From Chryseobacterium gambrini (GTDB taxonomy: Bacteria; Bacteroidota; Bacteroidia; Flavobacteriales; Weeksellaceae): DNA of 64,000 bases. Shown in pieces: positions 51,467 through 59,222 of the stretch (positions are counted from its first letter, which is position 1; each line of letters begins with the position of its first letter). The translations under genes were made by a program, and so were the position numbers. The notes beneath the pieces were generated by a model. That model saw only the letters and a program-made list of their open reading frames with translations. It had not been told where the DNA came from and did no database searches. The DNA lies in the NCBI RefSeq assembly GCF_900156825.1, contig NZ_FTOV01000015.1:1-64000 (forward strand). Reading direction: 5' to 3'.

Positions 51467-52285
51467 ATGAAAAGGATTCTGCTATTTTTACTTCTTACCC
51501 TGTTTTCCACCCCACTTTTTTCTCAGGAATACCACACCGAAAATAATATCCATTATTATGATGAAAAAACCAGTAAATCCGATGCTTACATCAATGAAAG
51601 ATGTGTACTGGATATTTATATTCCGAAAAATGTGAAAAATTTTCCGACGGTGATCTGGTTTCACGGCGGAGGATTAACCGGAGGTGAAAAGGAAATTCCG
51701 GAAGGGCTTAAAAATAAAGGAATCGCAGTGATTGGAGTCAATTACAGACTCTCTCCGAAAGTTAATGCCCCGAAATACATTGAAGATGCAGCCGCAGCAA
51801 CAGCATGGGTGTTTAAGAATATTAAAAATTATGGAGGAAGTGAAGATCTTGTCTTTATTTCTGGACATTCTGCGGGAGGTTATCTTGCCATTATGGTAGG
51901 TTTAAATAAAATGTACCTGAACAAATACGGAATTGATGCCAATAAATTTGCCGGAATTATCCCTTTCAGCGGACAGATGATCTCTCATTTTACCACAAGA
52001 AAAGAAAAAGGAATTGATGAACTGGATGCCAGAATTGACGAATATGCACCGCTGCATTTCATCAGAGCAGATGCACCGCCTTTGTTATTAATTACCGGAG
52101 ACCGCGAGAAAGAGCTGCTCGGAAGATATGAAGAAAATGCTTATATGGCGCGAATGATGAAGCTGAAAGGTCATAAAGAAACTACTTTATACGAACTTCA
52201 GGGTTTTGATCACGGCGGAATGGCGCAACCCGCTTTTCCTTTGCTTATCAACGAAATTAAAAGAGTGGAAAAGAATAGGAAATAG
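51467..52285 (+). CDS. secreted alpha/beta hydrolase (esterase-like)
   Basis: 272 residues from the ATG at 51467, giving a signal peptide (MKRILLFLLLTLFSTPLFSQ). The oxyanion-hole segment is WFHGGGLTGG and the nucleophile elbow GHSAGGYLA; Asp in LLITGDREKE and His in GFDHGGMAQ complete the triad. It belongs to the BD-FAE/alpha-beta hydrolase 3 type of esterases. A similar but not close homologue is at 55044-56066. It could process a ligand of the TonB receptor just upstream, but it has its own promoter region (TATCTTTA at 51441-51448) and a terminator lies between them. Confidence 0.88.
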   Translation: MKRILLFLLLTLFSTPLFSQEYHTENNIHYYDEKTSKSDAYINERCVLDIYIPKNVKNFPTVIWFHGGGLTGGEKEIPEGLKNKGIAVIGVNYRLSPKVNAPKYIEDAAAATAWVFKNIKNYGGSEDLVFISGHSAGGYLAIMVGLNKMYLNKYGIDANKFAGIIPFSGQMISHFTTRKEKGIDELDARIDEYAPLHFIRADAPPLLLITGDREKELLGRYEENAYMARMMKLKGHKETTLYELQGFDHGGMAQPAFPLLINEIKRVEKNRK

Positions 52286-52440
52286 GATGGAGATAGGAAG
52301 ATGGAAGTAGGAAGTAGGAAGTAGATTGGAAGCGGGAAGCTTTGATGTTAATAAATGTGCATACAGATTTTAAACTTCCATCCTCCGGCTTCTAACCTTC
52401 AGCTTTCATCTTCTAACTCCCAACTTCTCTCCCAATTATT
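52286..52440. repeat. purine-rich / pyrimidine-rich mirror region
   Basis: 52286-52342 consists of GGAAG/TAGGA words (GGAAGTAGGAAGTAG), and 52376-52435 of their complement-like CTTC/TCC words (CATCTTCTAACTCCCAACTT). Transcribed, the halves can pair imperfectly into one long hairpin. No gene lies inside. Such sequences are common 3' of genes in this group, from memory, and could serve as a sloppy terminator for the esterase. Confidence 0.55.
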
Positions 52441-52496
52441 TTGCAAAGTTTTTTATTTTTTCTTTCTTTGGAGCGAAAATAAAATGATTTCGAACG

Positions 52497-53264
52497 ATGG
52501 GTATGTTTTACAACAATGCGGTTTGTGATATTTATATAGGAAAAAGTGCAGGAGCCAAAATGATGCAGGATATCAGAAATGCTCAGAGAAATGTGAAAAT
52601 TGTTTCTCCCTATCTTTCTCCTTTTTTAATTAAAGAGCTGATTTATCTTCATTCCAGAGGAATTAAAATAAGATTGGTTACCAGCGATGAAATCGAAGAT
52701 TTTTACGGCTACGACAAGAATATTCACAAACTGATTATTCAGAAAAAACACGTTGACGAAAAGGCAAAACAGACCAGAGACAATCTGGTAAGCCTCTCCG
52801 GAACTCTGTTATTTGCCATGATCGGTTTGGGCGTGGTTTTGCTTCCGCTAATGTATCTTTTAAACAATTTTAAACTTGCTTACGGATTTATTATTGTCAT
52901 TTTAATGTTTCTCATAAGAGATTCCATCGTTAAAAAAATAAAAAAGACAAAAGTGTATCATTACAGCTACAAACAGCTTTTTCCCTTCAAGGTTTTTGTC
53001 TCTCCGAATAGCGGAAATTCTACCAATAAAACCTTCATTCACAGTAAAATTTACATTATTGATGACGAAATTGCCTATTTAGGCTCTTTAAATTTCACAG
53101 GAAGCGGCGTGAAAGACAACCACGAAACAAGAATACGAACAACCGATCCGGAAGCCGTTGCTAAAATCATCGAAGAAGTAAAAGAAATTTTTTATCATTC
53201 CAATCTTCCGGAAAGAGATATTCAGTTTTGGGGAAGTCAGTTGTATGAAGAACCCATTAATTAA
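52497..53264 (+). CDS. membrane-embedded phospholipase D-like protein
   Basis: 255 residues. The C-terminal half has one full HKD motif, FIHSKIYIID with the GSLNFTGSG continuation. The N-terminal half keeps the phospholipase D fold (KIVSPYLSPFLIKEL, HSRGIKIRLVTSDE) but no HKD. Two hydrophobic helices at about 100-120 and 125-143 (LLFAMIGLGVVLLPLMYLL, YGFIIVILMFLI) are inserted between the halves. A single HKD implies a dimer, as in Nuc-type nucleases. Substrate could be phospholipid or nucleic acid. An ATG two codons later is an equally good start. Confidence 0.78.
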   Translation: MGMFYNNAVCDIYIGKSAGAKMMQDIRNAQRNVKIVSPYLSPFLIKELIYLHSRGIKIRLVTSDEIEDFYGYDKNIHKLIIQKKHVDEKAKQTRDNLVSLSGTLLFAMIGLGVVLLPLMYLLNNFKLAYGFIIVILMFLIRDSIVKKIKKTKVYHYSYKQLFPFKVFVSPNSGNSTNKTFIHSKIYIIDDEIAYLGSLNFTGSGVKDNHETRIRTTDPEAVAKIIEEVKEIFYHSNLPERDIQFWGSQLYEEPIN

Positions 53265-53271
53265 GATGAAT

Positions 53272-53370
53272 AGTGAATTTGCTTTGCAGTCAATGGTTAA
53301 TTTTTTCATTAAGATTATTCTCAATCATGTTAAATTAACTGCGAAGCAAATTGATTATTGACCATTCACT
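53272..53370. repeat. inverted-repeat unit in the PLD/serine hydrolase gap
   Basis: AATTTGCTTTGCAGT (53276-53290) and ACTGCGAAGCAAATT (53338-53352) are inverted with one mismatch, and AGTGAAT/ATTCACT (53272-53278, 53364-53370) extends the pairing. It lies between convergent genes and has the size of a miniature repeat rather than of a simple terminator. Confidence 0.55.
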
Positions 53371-54468
53371 TTAATTAATCACCGCATTTATTTTCTGCCA
53401 CAAAACATCATCAAAATCCGAAAGAGCAAGATTCACATTGTCTGCAGCATCGCCCATTCTGATGATGACGAGTTTTTTGCTTGGAACGACATAGATTTTT
53501 TGGTCATTTTTACCTAAAGCACAAAACATATCATCCGGCGCACTCGGAATCAGTTTTCCGTTGAACAGAAACTGAGTCTGCGGCATATGATAACTTGTTT
53601 TTCCGTTCAGCCACCACAGATAACCGTAGGCTAAATTGATACTTTGGGAAGTATTCGTCGCACTTTGAAAATAATTCGAATTGATGATCTGTGTTCCGTT
53701 CCAGTTTCCGTTGTTTAAAGCCATCAGTCCGAAACGCGCCATACTTCTGGTTGTACTCCAGTACACACTGTTGTCGCCGCTTTGAATCCAGTTTCCCGTC
53801 ATCCCGATTTTATCCCTAAGTTTGGCATTGAAATATTGTGACCAAGTTTGTCCCGTAGCTGCGGCTACAACATCCTGAAGTTTTACATAAACATTATGAT
53901 ACGCCCATCGTGTTCCTGCATCGGCTTTGTACTGTAGATTTGCCGGACTTACATTATCTCCGAGGCTGTCGTCCAGACCGGAAGTCATCGTCAGTAAATT
54001 CCGGCAGGTAATTAAATTTTCTTTGGCTAAAGGAGCGCTTGTCCAGCCGGTTCCGATGTATGTGGAAACTTTATTGTTTATATTGATAAATCCTTCCTGT
54101 TCTGCAATTCCTGTCACGGTAGAGGTTAACGTTTTTCCTGCGCTTGCCCAATACCAAGGTGTAGTAGAAGTATGGCTCGAAAAATAGTTTTCCATAACAA
54201 TTCTTCCATTTTGCAGGATCATAAAACTTTTAGAATGTTTGGTTTCCAGATACGTCAGAAGATCCTGGACTTTATCCTGATGCCAGTTTAATGCAGAAAG
54301 AGATTTCGTTTCCCAAGCATCACTGTTGGAAGGAGGAAAGTACATGGCTTCCGTTGTAGAAGCAGTATTGGTCGGATCTGAAGAGGGTTCCGTAATATCA
54401 TCAGAAGAACTGCAGGATAATGCTAAAAAACAAATAGCAGAAACAGAAAATAGATTTTTTATTTTCAT
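53371..54468 (-). CDS. beta-lactamase-class serine hydrolase, lipoprotein
   Basis: 365 residues with a lipobox (FLALSC, Cys19) and a Ser/Thr linker to about residue 50. The serine hydrolase domain of class C beta-lactamase/EstB/PBP4* type has SxxK as SAGK (Ser109, Lys112), and Tyr-His-Asn (AYHNVYVKL) stands at the YxN position. Enzymes of this group are esterases, D-aminopeptidases or beta-lactamases; sequence does not decide. It is tethered in the envelope. A 575-bp repeat-filled gap lies upstream. Confidence 0.87.
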   Translation of the reverse strand: MKIKNLFSVSAICFLALSCSSSDDITEPSSDPTNTASTTEAMYFPPSNSDAWETKSLSALNWHQDKVQDLLTYLETKHSKSFMILQNGRIVMENYFSSHTSTTPWYWASAGKTLTSTVTGIAEQEGFININNKVSTYIGTGWTSAPLAKENLITCRNLLTMTSGLDDSLGDNVSPANLQYKADAGTRWAYHNVYVKLQDVVAAATGQTWSQYFNAKLRDKIGMTGNWIQSGDNSVYWSTTRSMARFGLMALNNGNWNGTQIINSNYFQSATNTSQSINLAYGYLWWLNGKTSYHMPQTQFLFNGKLIPSAPDDMFCALGKNDQKIYVVPSKKLVIIRMGDAADNVNLALSDFDDVLWQKINAVIN

Positions 54469-54554
54469 ACGAAATTAGTTTAAATTATGATTTTTAGATA
54501 ATCACAACAATGAATAGTTAAAAACCTTTCATAAAAAATGTTAAAAAGATCTTC

Positions 54555-54800
54555 AATTGCAATTTAAACTAATTTCAGAATTAACCGCAAAAGATGCAAA
54601 AGATGATAATGGAGCGAATTTTCAGAATAAGCAAAGCACTCAAAAGAATAAAAATCAAAGATTTTTAAAAACTATTGTGATCTTTTCTTTTAAAATCAGC
54701 ACTTTGAATAAGGATTAGTTTATCTTTTGTGGTTATATAAAAAGGTTAAATATTCTTTGTAAAAAAGCAATTATCTTCAATTAGAATTTAAACTAAAACT
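54555..54800 (+). repeat. 240-bp non-coding unit, first tandem copy
   Basis: Begins at an ATTTAAACTAATTTCAG-like edge, then TTAACCGCAAAAG with a second octamer TGCAAAAG, then a core CAAAAGAATAAAAATCAAAG, and near its end TATCTTTTGTGGTTA, the inverse of its own beginning. The next copy repeats with a period of exactly 240 bp (54571 to 54811). The core is shared with 13900-13944 on the other strand. Confidence 0.85.
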
Positions 54801-55041
54801 TGAATAGACTAATTTCAGAATTAACCGCAAAAGATGCAAAAGATAATTATAAAGCGAATTTCCAGAATAAGCAAAGCACTCAAAAGAATAAAAATCAAAG
54901 ATTTTTAAAACTATTGTGATCTTTTTCTTTTAAAATCAGCACTTTGAATAAGGATTATTTTATCTTTTGTGTTTATATAAAAAAGTTAAATATTCTTTGT
55001 TGAAAAGCAAATTATCTTCAATTAGAATTTAAACTAAAACT
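54801..55041 (+). repeat. 240-bp non-coding unit, second tandem copy
   Basis: About 90 percent identical by eye to the preceding copy, with scattered substitutions and single-base indels, so the duplication is not recent. It ends directly at the stop of the minus-strand alpha/beta hydrolase gene. No open frame is conserved between the copies. Confidence 0.85.
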
Positions 55042-55043
55042 TT

Positions 55044-56066
55044 TTACTTTTTGTGCGCATCAATAAAATGGATCATGTCATCCGTAAGCTGGTCCATATA
55101 TTTTTTATCAGTCGTTCCGAAACCGTGTGTTCCATCTTCAACTACGACAAGTTCAGATTCTATATTTTGCTTTTTCAGCTTTTTTACCAGTTTTTTAGAA
55201 TGACTCAATGGTGCTACCTTATCTTTATTTCCATGGAGAATAAAGGTCGGAATTCCGTTTTCCGTCTCATTGATCGGGGAAACCGTTTCCAGATAATCTA
55301 TGGCTTTTCTTTTTTCATCATTAATATCGTAGCCGGAAATTCCATAAACCAATTTCTGTCTGATCTCAACAATCGGCTTAAAGAACAGACCTACAATAGA
55401 CACCGGAACTTTTCCCAGTCTTGTATGTAGAAGTTGATTAATATCAGTCGGTCCGAAATTATCAACCACATAATTTACCTTTGCCGAATAAGAAGATAAT
55501 TCAGGGCTTCCCAAATATTCATTATCATTCGTATAAGCAGCCATCAGAGCAAGATGCGCTCCCGAAGAAGCACCGAAAAATCCGATGTTATCGGGATCAA
55601 AATGGTATTGGTCAGCATTTTTTCGCACCCATCTCACCACATCTTTGGTATCCTGAATCGGCAGCGGAAAATGTACAGTTTCGCTTACAAGGGTGTAATC
55701 GATACTTACCACAGCATAATTTTTTTCAACAAGCTTTAAAATGAAATTTTCGATATAATTGTTGGATCTTACTACTTTATCACCTTTTGCCCATGCTCCG
55801 CCGTGAACATAAATAACCACCGGAAGTTTTGCGGAACCTGCATTTTTTGGTTTGTACAGATCCAATTTGATGGGATTTCCGGAAGCATCATTTTTATACG
55901 TAATATTTTCTGAAAAATCCGTTTTTTCAGGAAGAAGAACACTTGGCGGTGTCGGAGTTCCTTCGATCGGACCTTGAGAATATCCTAATGTAAAAAAGCT
56001 GAGCAGTAAAATAAAAAACAGGCTTTTAGAAAACCTGTATGCAGTGTTGTCATTCGTAAATTTCAT
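55044..56066 (-). CDS. secreted alpha/beta hydrolase (BD-FAE-like)
   Basis: 340 residues with a signal peptide (FSKSLFFILLLSFFTLGYSQ near residues 12-31). HGG oxyanion motif in YVHGGAWAKGD, nucleophile in GFFGASSGAHLAL (Gly-Ala-Ser-Ser-Gly), Asp in LHGNKDKVAP and His in EDGTHGFG. It is probably an esterase of the feruloyl/acetyl-xylan type acting outside the cytoplasm. It differs clearly from the homologue at 51467-52285. Its stop abuts the tandem repeats; the DUF3037 gene lies 22 bp upstream on the same strand, so the three may be co-transcribed. Confidence 0.87.
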   Translation of the reverse strand: MKFTNDNTAYRFSKSLFFILLLSFFTLGYSQGPIEGTPTPPSVLLPEKTDFSENITYKNDASGNPIKLDLYKPKNAGSAKLPVVIYVHGGAWAKGDKVVRSNNYIENFILKLVEKNYAVVSIDYTLVSETVHFPLPIQDTKDVVRWVRKNADQYHFDPDNIGFFGASSGAHLALMAAYTNDNEYLGSPELSSYSAKVNYVVDNFGPTDINQLLHTRLGKVPVSIVGLFFKPIVEIRQKLVYGISGYDINDEKRKAIDYLETVSPINETENGIPTFILHGNKDKVAPLSHSKKLVKKLKKQNIESELVVVEDGTHGFGTTDKKYMDQLTDDMIHFIDAHKK

Positions 56067-56087
56067 AGAATATTTTTTTGAAGCGTA

Positions 56088-56471
56088 TTATTTTACTAAC
56101 TCCTCAAAAAGCCTACCAAAAGTATCTTCCAGATTTCTGGATTTCCCGGGATGAGGTCTTGAAGTCTGCACCACAGAACTTCTTACGGCAGTCAGCCAGC
56201 GGAATCTTTCCGGGATTTCAAGCTGTGCAATCGGTCCTCCGTCTTTTGCGCCGTCTGCAATTTTTTTGAAGCTTTCCAGATTCTGGATCACGTCTTCGTA
56301 ATCGATTTTGCTTCGCATCAGCTTAAATTTATCCGGACAGAGATAAAATTCCACTTTAATGAATTTTTCTTTTTTTGAAAACATCACCAGTCCGATATTG
56401 AAAAACTCTTCTCTTTCAACCTTCGGAACCAATCGTATTACCGCGTATTCGTAGATTTTATCCTCTTGCAT
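56088..56471 (-). CDS. DUF3037 protein, partner of a HipA-like kinase
   Basis: 127 residues. The opening YEYAVIRLVPKVEREEFFNIGLVMFSKK is the DUF3037 hallmark. No catalytic motif is apparent and the function of the family is unknown. Its start overlaps the end of the HipA-like kinase gene by 14 bases, an arrangement that implies the two act together. By analogy with HipBA it could modulate the kinase, but there is no DNA-binding HTH as in HipB. Confidence 0.85.
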   Translation of the reverse strand: MQEDKIYEYAVIRLVPKVEREEFFNIGLVMFSKKEKFIKVEFYLCPDKFKLMRSKIDYEDVIQNLESFKKIADGAKDGGPIAQLEIPERFRWLTAVRSSVVQTSRPHPGKSRNLEDTFGRLFEELVK

Positions 56472-57231
56472 TTTTAGCTTCGTTTAAAAAGATTTCAGAA
56501 TGTTCTAATCGGGTCTTCAGGAAGTTGAAATAGATTTCACGGATTTCTTCCGGCGTTTCTTCCGCATCATTCCAGTGCAGCCAGTCTTCGGGAATAATAT
56601 TTACAATTTCTCTGAATACCTTTTCGTTCAGTACTTCTTTGGCAAACAGATCGGCTTCATCCAGCTTTGATGCCTGTGGAAGCAAAACATGGTCTTTTAC
56701 ATATTTAAAAGGTGTTTTTGCTGCAGCATCAAAATTCTGCCATGAATGGTGAAAATAAAAAGAAGCTCCGTTATCAATAATCCACAGTTCTTTGTGCCAC
56801 ATCAGCAGATTCGTGTTTCTGAAAGTACGGTCGATATTCGTGATAAACGCATCCAGCCAGACGATTTTCGAAGCCAGAAGCGGATCGATCTTCACACTCG
56901 GATCATAAGTAATGGAACCTGAAAGATAATGAAGCCCCAGATTAAGACCTTCGGAATTTTTCAAAAGATCCTGAATTTCTTCATCGGCTTCGGTTCTTCC
57001 GAAATCCACATCCAGATTCACAAAAACAAGCTCGGGAATTTTCAATCCTAAAATTTCTGTAATCTTTCCGCCGATCAGTTCAGAGATCAGCATTTTTACT
57101 CCGTGACCTGCGCCACGGAATTTCAGAACATATTTAAAATCATCATCTGCTTCTGCCAGAGCAGGAAGAGAACCTCCCTCCCGAAGCGGCAGAATATAAC
57201 GCATGACGGTTACCTTTCTTAAATCCAACAT
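56458..57231 (-). CDS. HipA-like kinase (HipA_2 type)
   Basis: 257 residues. The C-terminal part carries kinase motifs in the HipA order: NIDRTFRNTNLL with catalytic Asp134 and Asn139, and IIDNGASF with the metal-binding Asp153. A Lys in YVLKFRG near residue 37 and GHGVKMLISE fit the ATP-binding lobe. It is much shorter than HipA (about 440 residues), as expected for this subgroup. HipA phosphorylates glutamyl-tRNA synthetase; the target here is unknown. It overlaps the DUF3037 gene by 14 bases. Confidence 0.83.
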   Translation of the reverse strand: MLDLRKVTVMRYILPLREGGSLPALAEADDDFKYVLKFRGAGHGVKMLISELIGGKITEILGLKIPELVFVNLDVDFGRTEADEEIQDLLKNSEGLNLGLHYLSGSITYDPSVKIDPLLASKIVWLDAFITNIDRTFRNTNLLMWHKELWIIDNGASFYFHHSWQNFDAAAKTPFKYVKDHVLLPQASKLDEADLFAKEVLNEKVFREIVNIIPEDWLHWNDAEETPEEIREIYFNFLKTRLEHSEIFLNEAKNARG

Positions 57232-57435
57232 AAGGCAAAAATAAGATATTCCTTTGTCTTTATTTCTATTTATACTATTTTTAAGTAAAAATTGATTGTT
57301 TCGAAATTATGATTCTGAATTAGACCATAGCGGAATAAAGAATCTAAATATAAGTTTCCTGAACGATGCTTGCATCCATTAATGCTGTGTCGAAATGACA
57401 AAAAAAGTTTTTAATACATTATTATACAATACAAT
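57232..57435. other. intergenic region with a decayed repeat end
   Basis: About 200 bp between divergent genes. Near 57393-57405 the string GTGTCGAAATGAC resembles, from memory, one end of the common flavobacterial repeat whose other end (CGAAGGAGAAATCT) is seen near 8570. The region must also hold the promoters of both flanking genes; none is clear. Confidence 0.35.
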
Positions 57436-58275
57436 ATGCAGATTACAAAAAAGCTGAATATCATCATTTCCAATCCTGAAACCGGAGATTTTCTTGCCGA
57501 TGCCTTTTTTCCGGAAACAGAACAGAAACTACCGTTGGTCATTTTTGTTCATGGCTATAAAGGCTACAAAGATTGGGGTGCATGGAATCTTATGGCTGAA
57601 AAGTTTGCGGAAGCCGGATTTTTCTTTGTGAAATTTAATTTTTCGCACAACGGAACAACGGTTGAAAATCCTCATGAATTTGCTGATCTTGAAGCCTTTG
57701 GAAATAATAATTATTCTAAAGAGCTTTCGGACTTGGGAACTGTGATTGATTACTTCGTTAAAAATGAAAAAGTAGATGCTGATAAGATTATTCTGATCGG
57801 TCACAGCAGGGGAGGAGGAATTTCTATCATCAAAAGTTTTGAGGATGAAAGAATTAACGGTTTAATTACCCTTGCAAGTGTAGATACACTGGATCGTTTC
57901 CCGAAAAACGATGCCTTCGAAAAATGGAAGGAAGCCGGAGTGTATTATGTGATGAATGGAAGAACAAAGCAGGAAATGCCTCATTATTATCAGTTTTATG
58001 AAGATTTTGAAAATAATTTTCACCGTTTTGATGTCGAAAGGGCAACCGAGATGGCGAAAGTACATTATTTAATCATTCATGGGACAGATGATGAGGCAGT
58101 GAATGTAAAAAGCGCAGAGCATCTTCACATTCTGAACCCAAATTCTGAGCTGTATCTTATTGAAAAAGCCAATCATACTTTTGGGGCAAAAGAACCTTGG
58201 GAAGAGCCAAAACTACCCAAAGACCTTAATGAAGTTACGGAAAAATGCATTACGTTCATTAAAGAGAAAATATGA
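57436..58275 (+). CDS. cytoplasmic alpha/beta hydrolase
   Basis: 279 residues, no signal peptide. The oxyanion segment is VHGYKGYKDWGAWNLMA, the nucleophile elbow GHSRGGGISI (Ser of Gly-His-Ser-Arg-Gly), Asp in HGTDDEAVN and His in NHTFGAKEP complete the triad. Similar proteins are annotated as dienelactone-hydrolase-like or peptidase-S9-like hydrolases; the substrate is unknown. It lies 87 bp upstream of the double-glycine peptide gene in the same direction, but without evidence of co-transcription. Confidence 0.87.
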   Translation: MQITKKLNIIISNPETGDFLADAFFPETEQKLPLVIFVHGYKGYKDWGAWNLMAEKFAEAGFFFVKFNFSHNGTTVENPHEFADLEAFGNNNYSKELSDLGTVIDYFVKNEKVDADKIILIGHSRGGGISIIKSFEDERINGLITLASVDTLDRFPKNDAFEKWKEAGVYYVMNGRTKQEMPHYYQFYEDFENNFHRFDVERATEMAKVHYLIIHGTDDEAVNVKSAEHLHILNPNSELYLIEKANHTFGAKEPWEEPKLPKDLNEVTEKCITFIKEKI

Positions 58276-58362
58276 TTTTTCTGGATTTATAAATAATTCA
58301 TATTCAAATTAAAAATTTTTCATATATTAGTGATAAATTAAATCACCAAAAATCAAGTTATT

Positions 58363-58572
58363 ATGAAAAATTCAGAATTAAAGAATGGTCAGAAATTAAG
58401 CAGAGAAGCTCAAAAGCATATTGCCGGAGGAGAGAAAGTTTTAATCTGTGCAAGCGGCTGTTATAATCACTACCTAAGCGATGGACAGGGAAATTGTCTT
58501 GTACCTCCATGTCAGTCACCAAATTTCGGAACAGAAACCAATGCTAACGGACGTTGGCAATGTTGCTACTAA
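58363..58572 (+). CDS. double-glycine leader peptide, Cys-rich (bacteriocin-like precursor)
   Basis: 69 residues. The first 23 (ending REAQKHIAGG) fit the double-glycine leader of Bacteroidota bacteriocin-type precursors: a polar stretch, Leu12-Ser13, then Ile20-Ala-Gly-Gly23. The 46-residue core has six cysteines (29, 33, 45, 50, 67, 68) in CASGC, NCLVPPC and a terminal CCY, enough for three disulfides or thioether links, with many Gly/Asn/Pro. A C39-type peptidase/ABC exporter should cleave after Gly23, but none is in the window. It has its own terminator. Confidence 0.75.
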   Translation: MKNSELKNGQKLSREAQKHIAGGEKVLICASGCYNHYLSDGQGNCLVPPCQSPNFGTETNANGRWQCCY

Positions 58573-58582
58573 TCTAAGCAAA

Positions 58583-58618
58583 AAATAAAGGAGTGAAATT
58601 TTTCACTCCTTTTTATTT
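58583..58618. terminator. bidirectional terminator after the double-glycine peptide
   Basis: AAAGGAGTGAAA (58587-58598) and TTTCACTCCTTT (58601-58612) with T-runs on both strands; it serves the convergent lipoprotein gene too. Confidence 0.92.
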
Positions 58619-59215
58619 ATTCATTTGTATAGCATTCTTTTTTACCGATTTTAAGAGACTTCTGAAGTTCTTCATGGTCATCATTTCAGTGGAAGGTGTA
58701 AAGATCGTTGCTTTCTCACCTTTTTCTACAGAAACTTCCGAATAGGCTTTAAGGGTGTAGATTTTTTTCAATGTTTTGATGTCATAAACATCCATCATCG
58801 CAAATGTTTCATTTTTGTTGTATTCATACTGTACACCGATCGAATTGTCTAAACCGTTTCTAACTTTGAAAGTATAAATATTAACCAGAAAATTGAAATC
58901 GGAATTGTTTTTAAGGTCTTCCAGATCATCCGTTTCCGGACTGAACGGAATATCATGACTGATTAGGTTTTCAGATTTTGCTGTTTTTAAATCATAGGCT
59001 TTTCCTTCACTTAACTGAGTAAATAATTTCATGGTTTCTGCAGTCATCATTTCCCGGTGGTGCGCATCAACCGTAGTATTGATATTGTTTATCAGCCATT
59101 TTTGATCTTTTGAAAATACGAGCGATTTGCTGTAAATTCCATAATCTTTTCTAACCGGATAGTAGCATGACTGTAAACCCAGCAATATCAATAATAAGAA
59201 GAAATATTTTCTCAT
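58613..59215 (-). CDS. hypothetical lipoprotein
   Basis: 200 residues with a lipobox (LLGLQSC, Cys17). No domain recognised; the mature part alternates charged helices and strands (INNINTTVDAHHREMMTAET, FLVNIYTFKVRNG). It is the last gene of a minus-strand run: the flavin reductase stop is 7 bp before its start. Placement beside a catabolic gene set may be coincidental. Anchored in the envelope. Confidence 0.7.
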   Translation of the reverse strand: MRKYFFLLLILLGLQSCYYPVRKDYGIYSKSLVFSKDQKWLINNINTTVDAHHREMMTAETMKLFTQLSEGKAYDLKTAKSENLISHDIPFSPETDDLEDLKNNSDFNFLVNIYTFKVRNGLDNSIGVQYEYNKNETFAMMDVYDIKTLKKIYTLKAYSEVSVEKGEKATIFTPSTEMMTMKNFRSLLKSVKKNAIQMNK

Positions 59216-59222
59216 AAATCTC

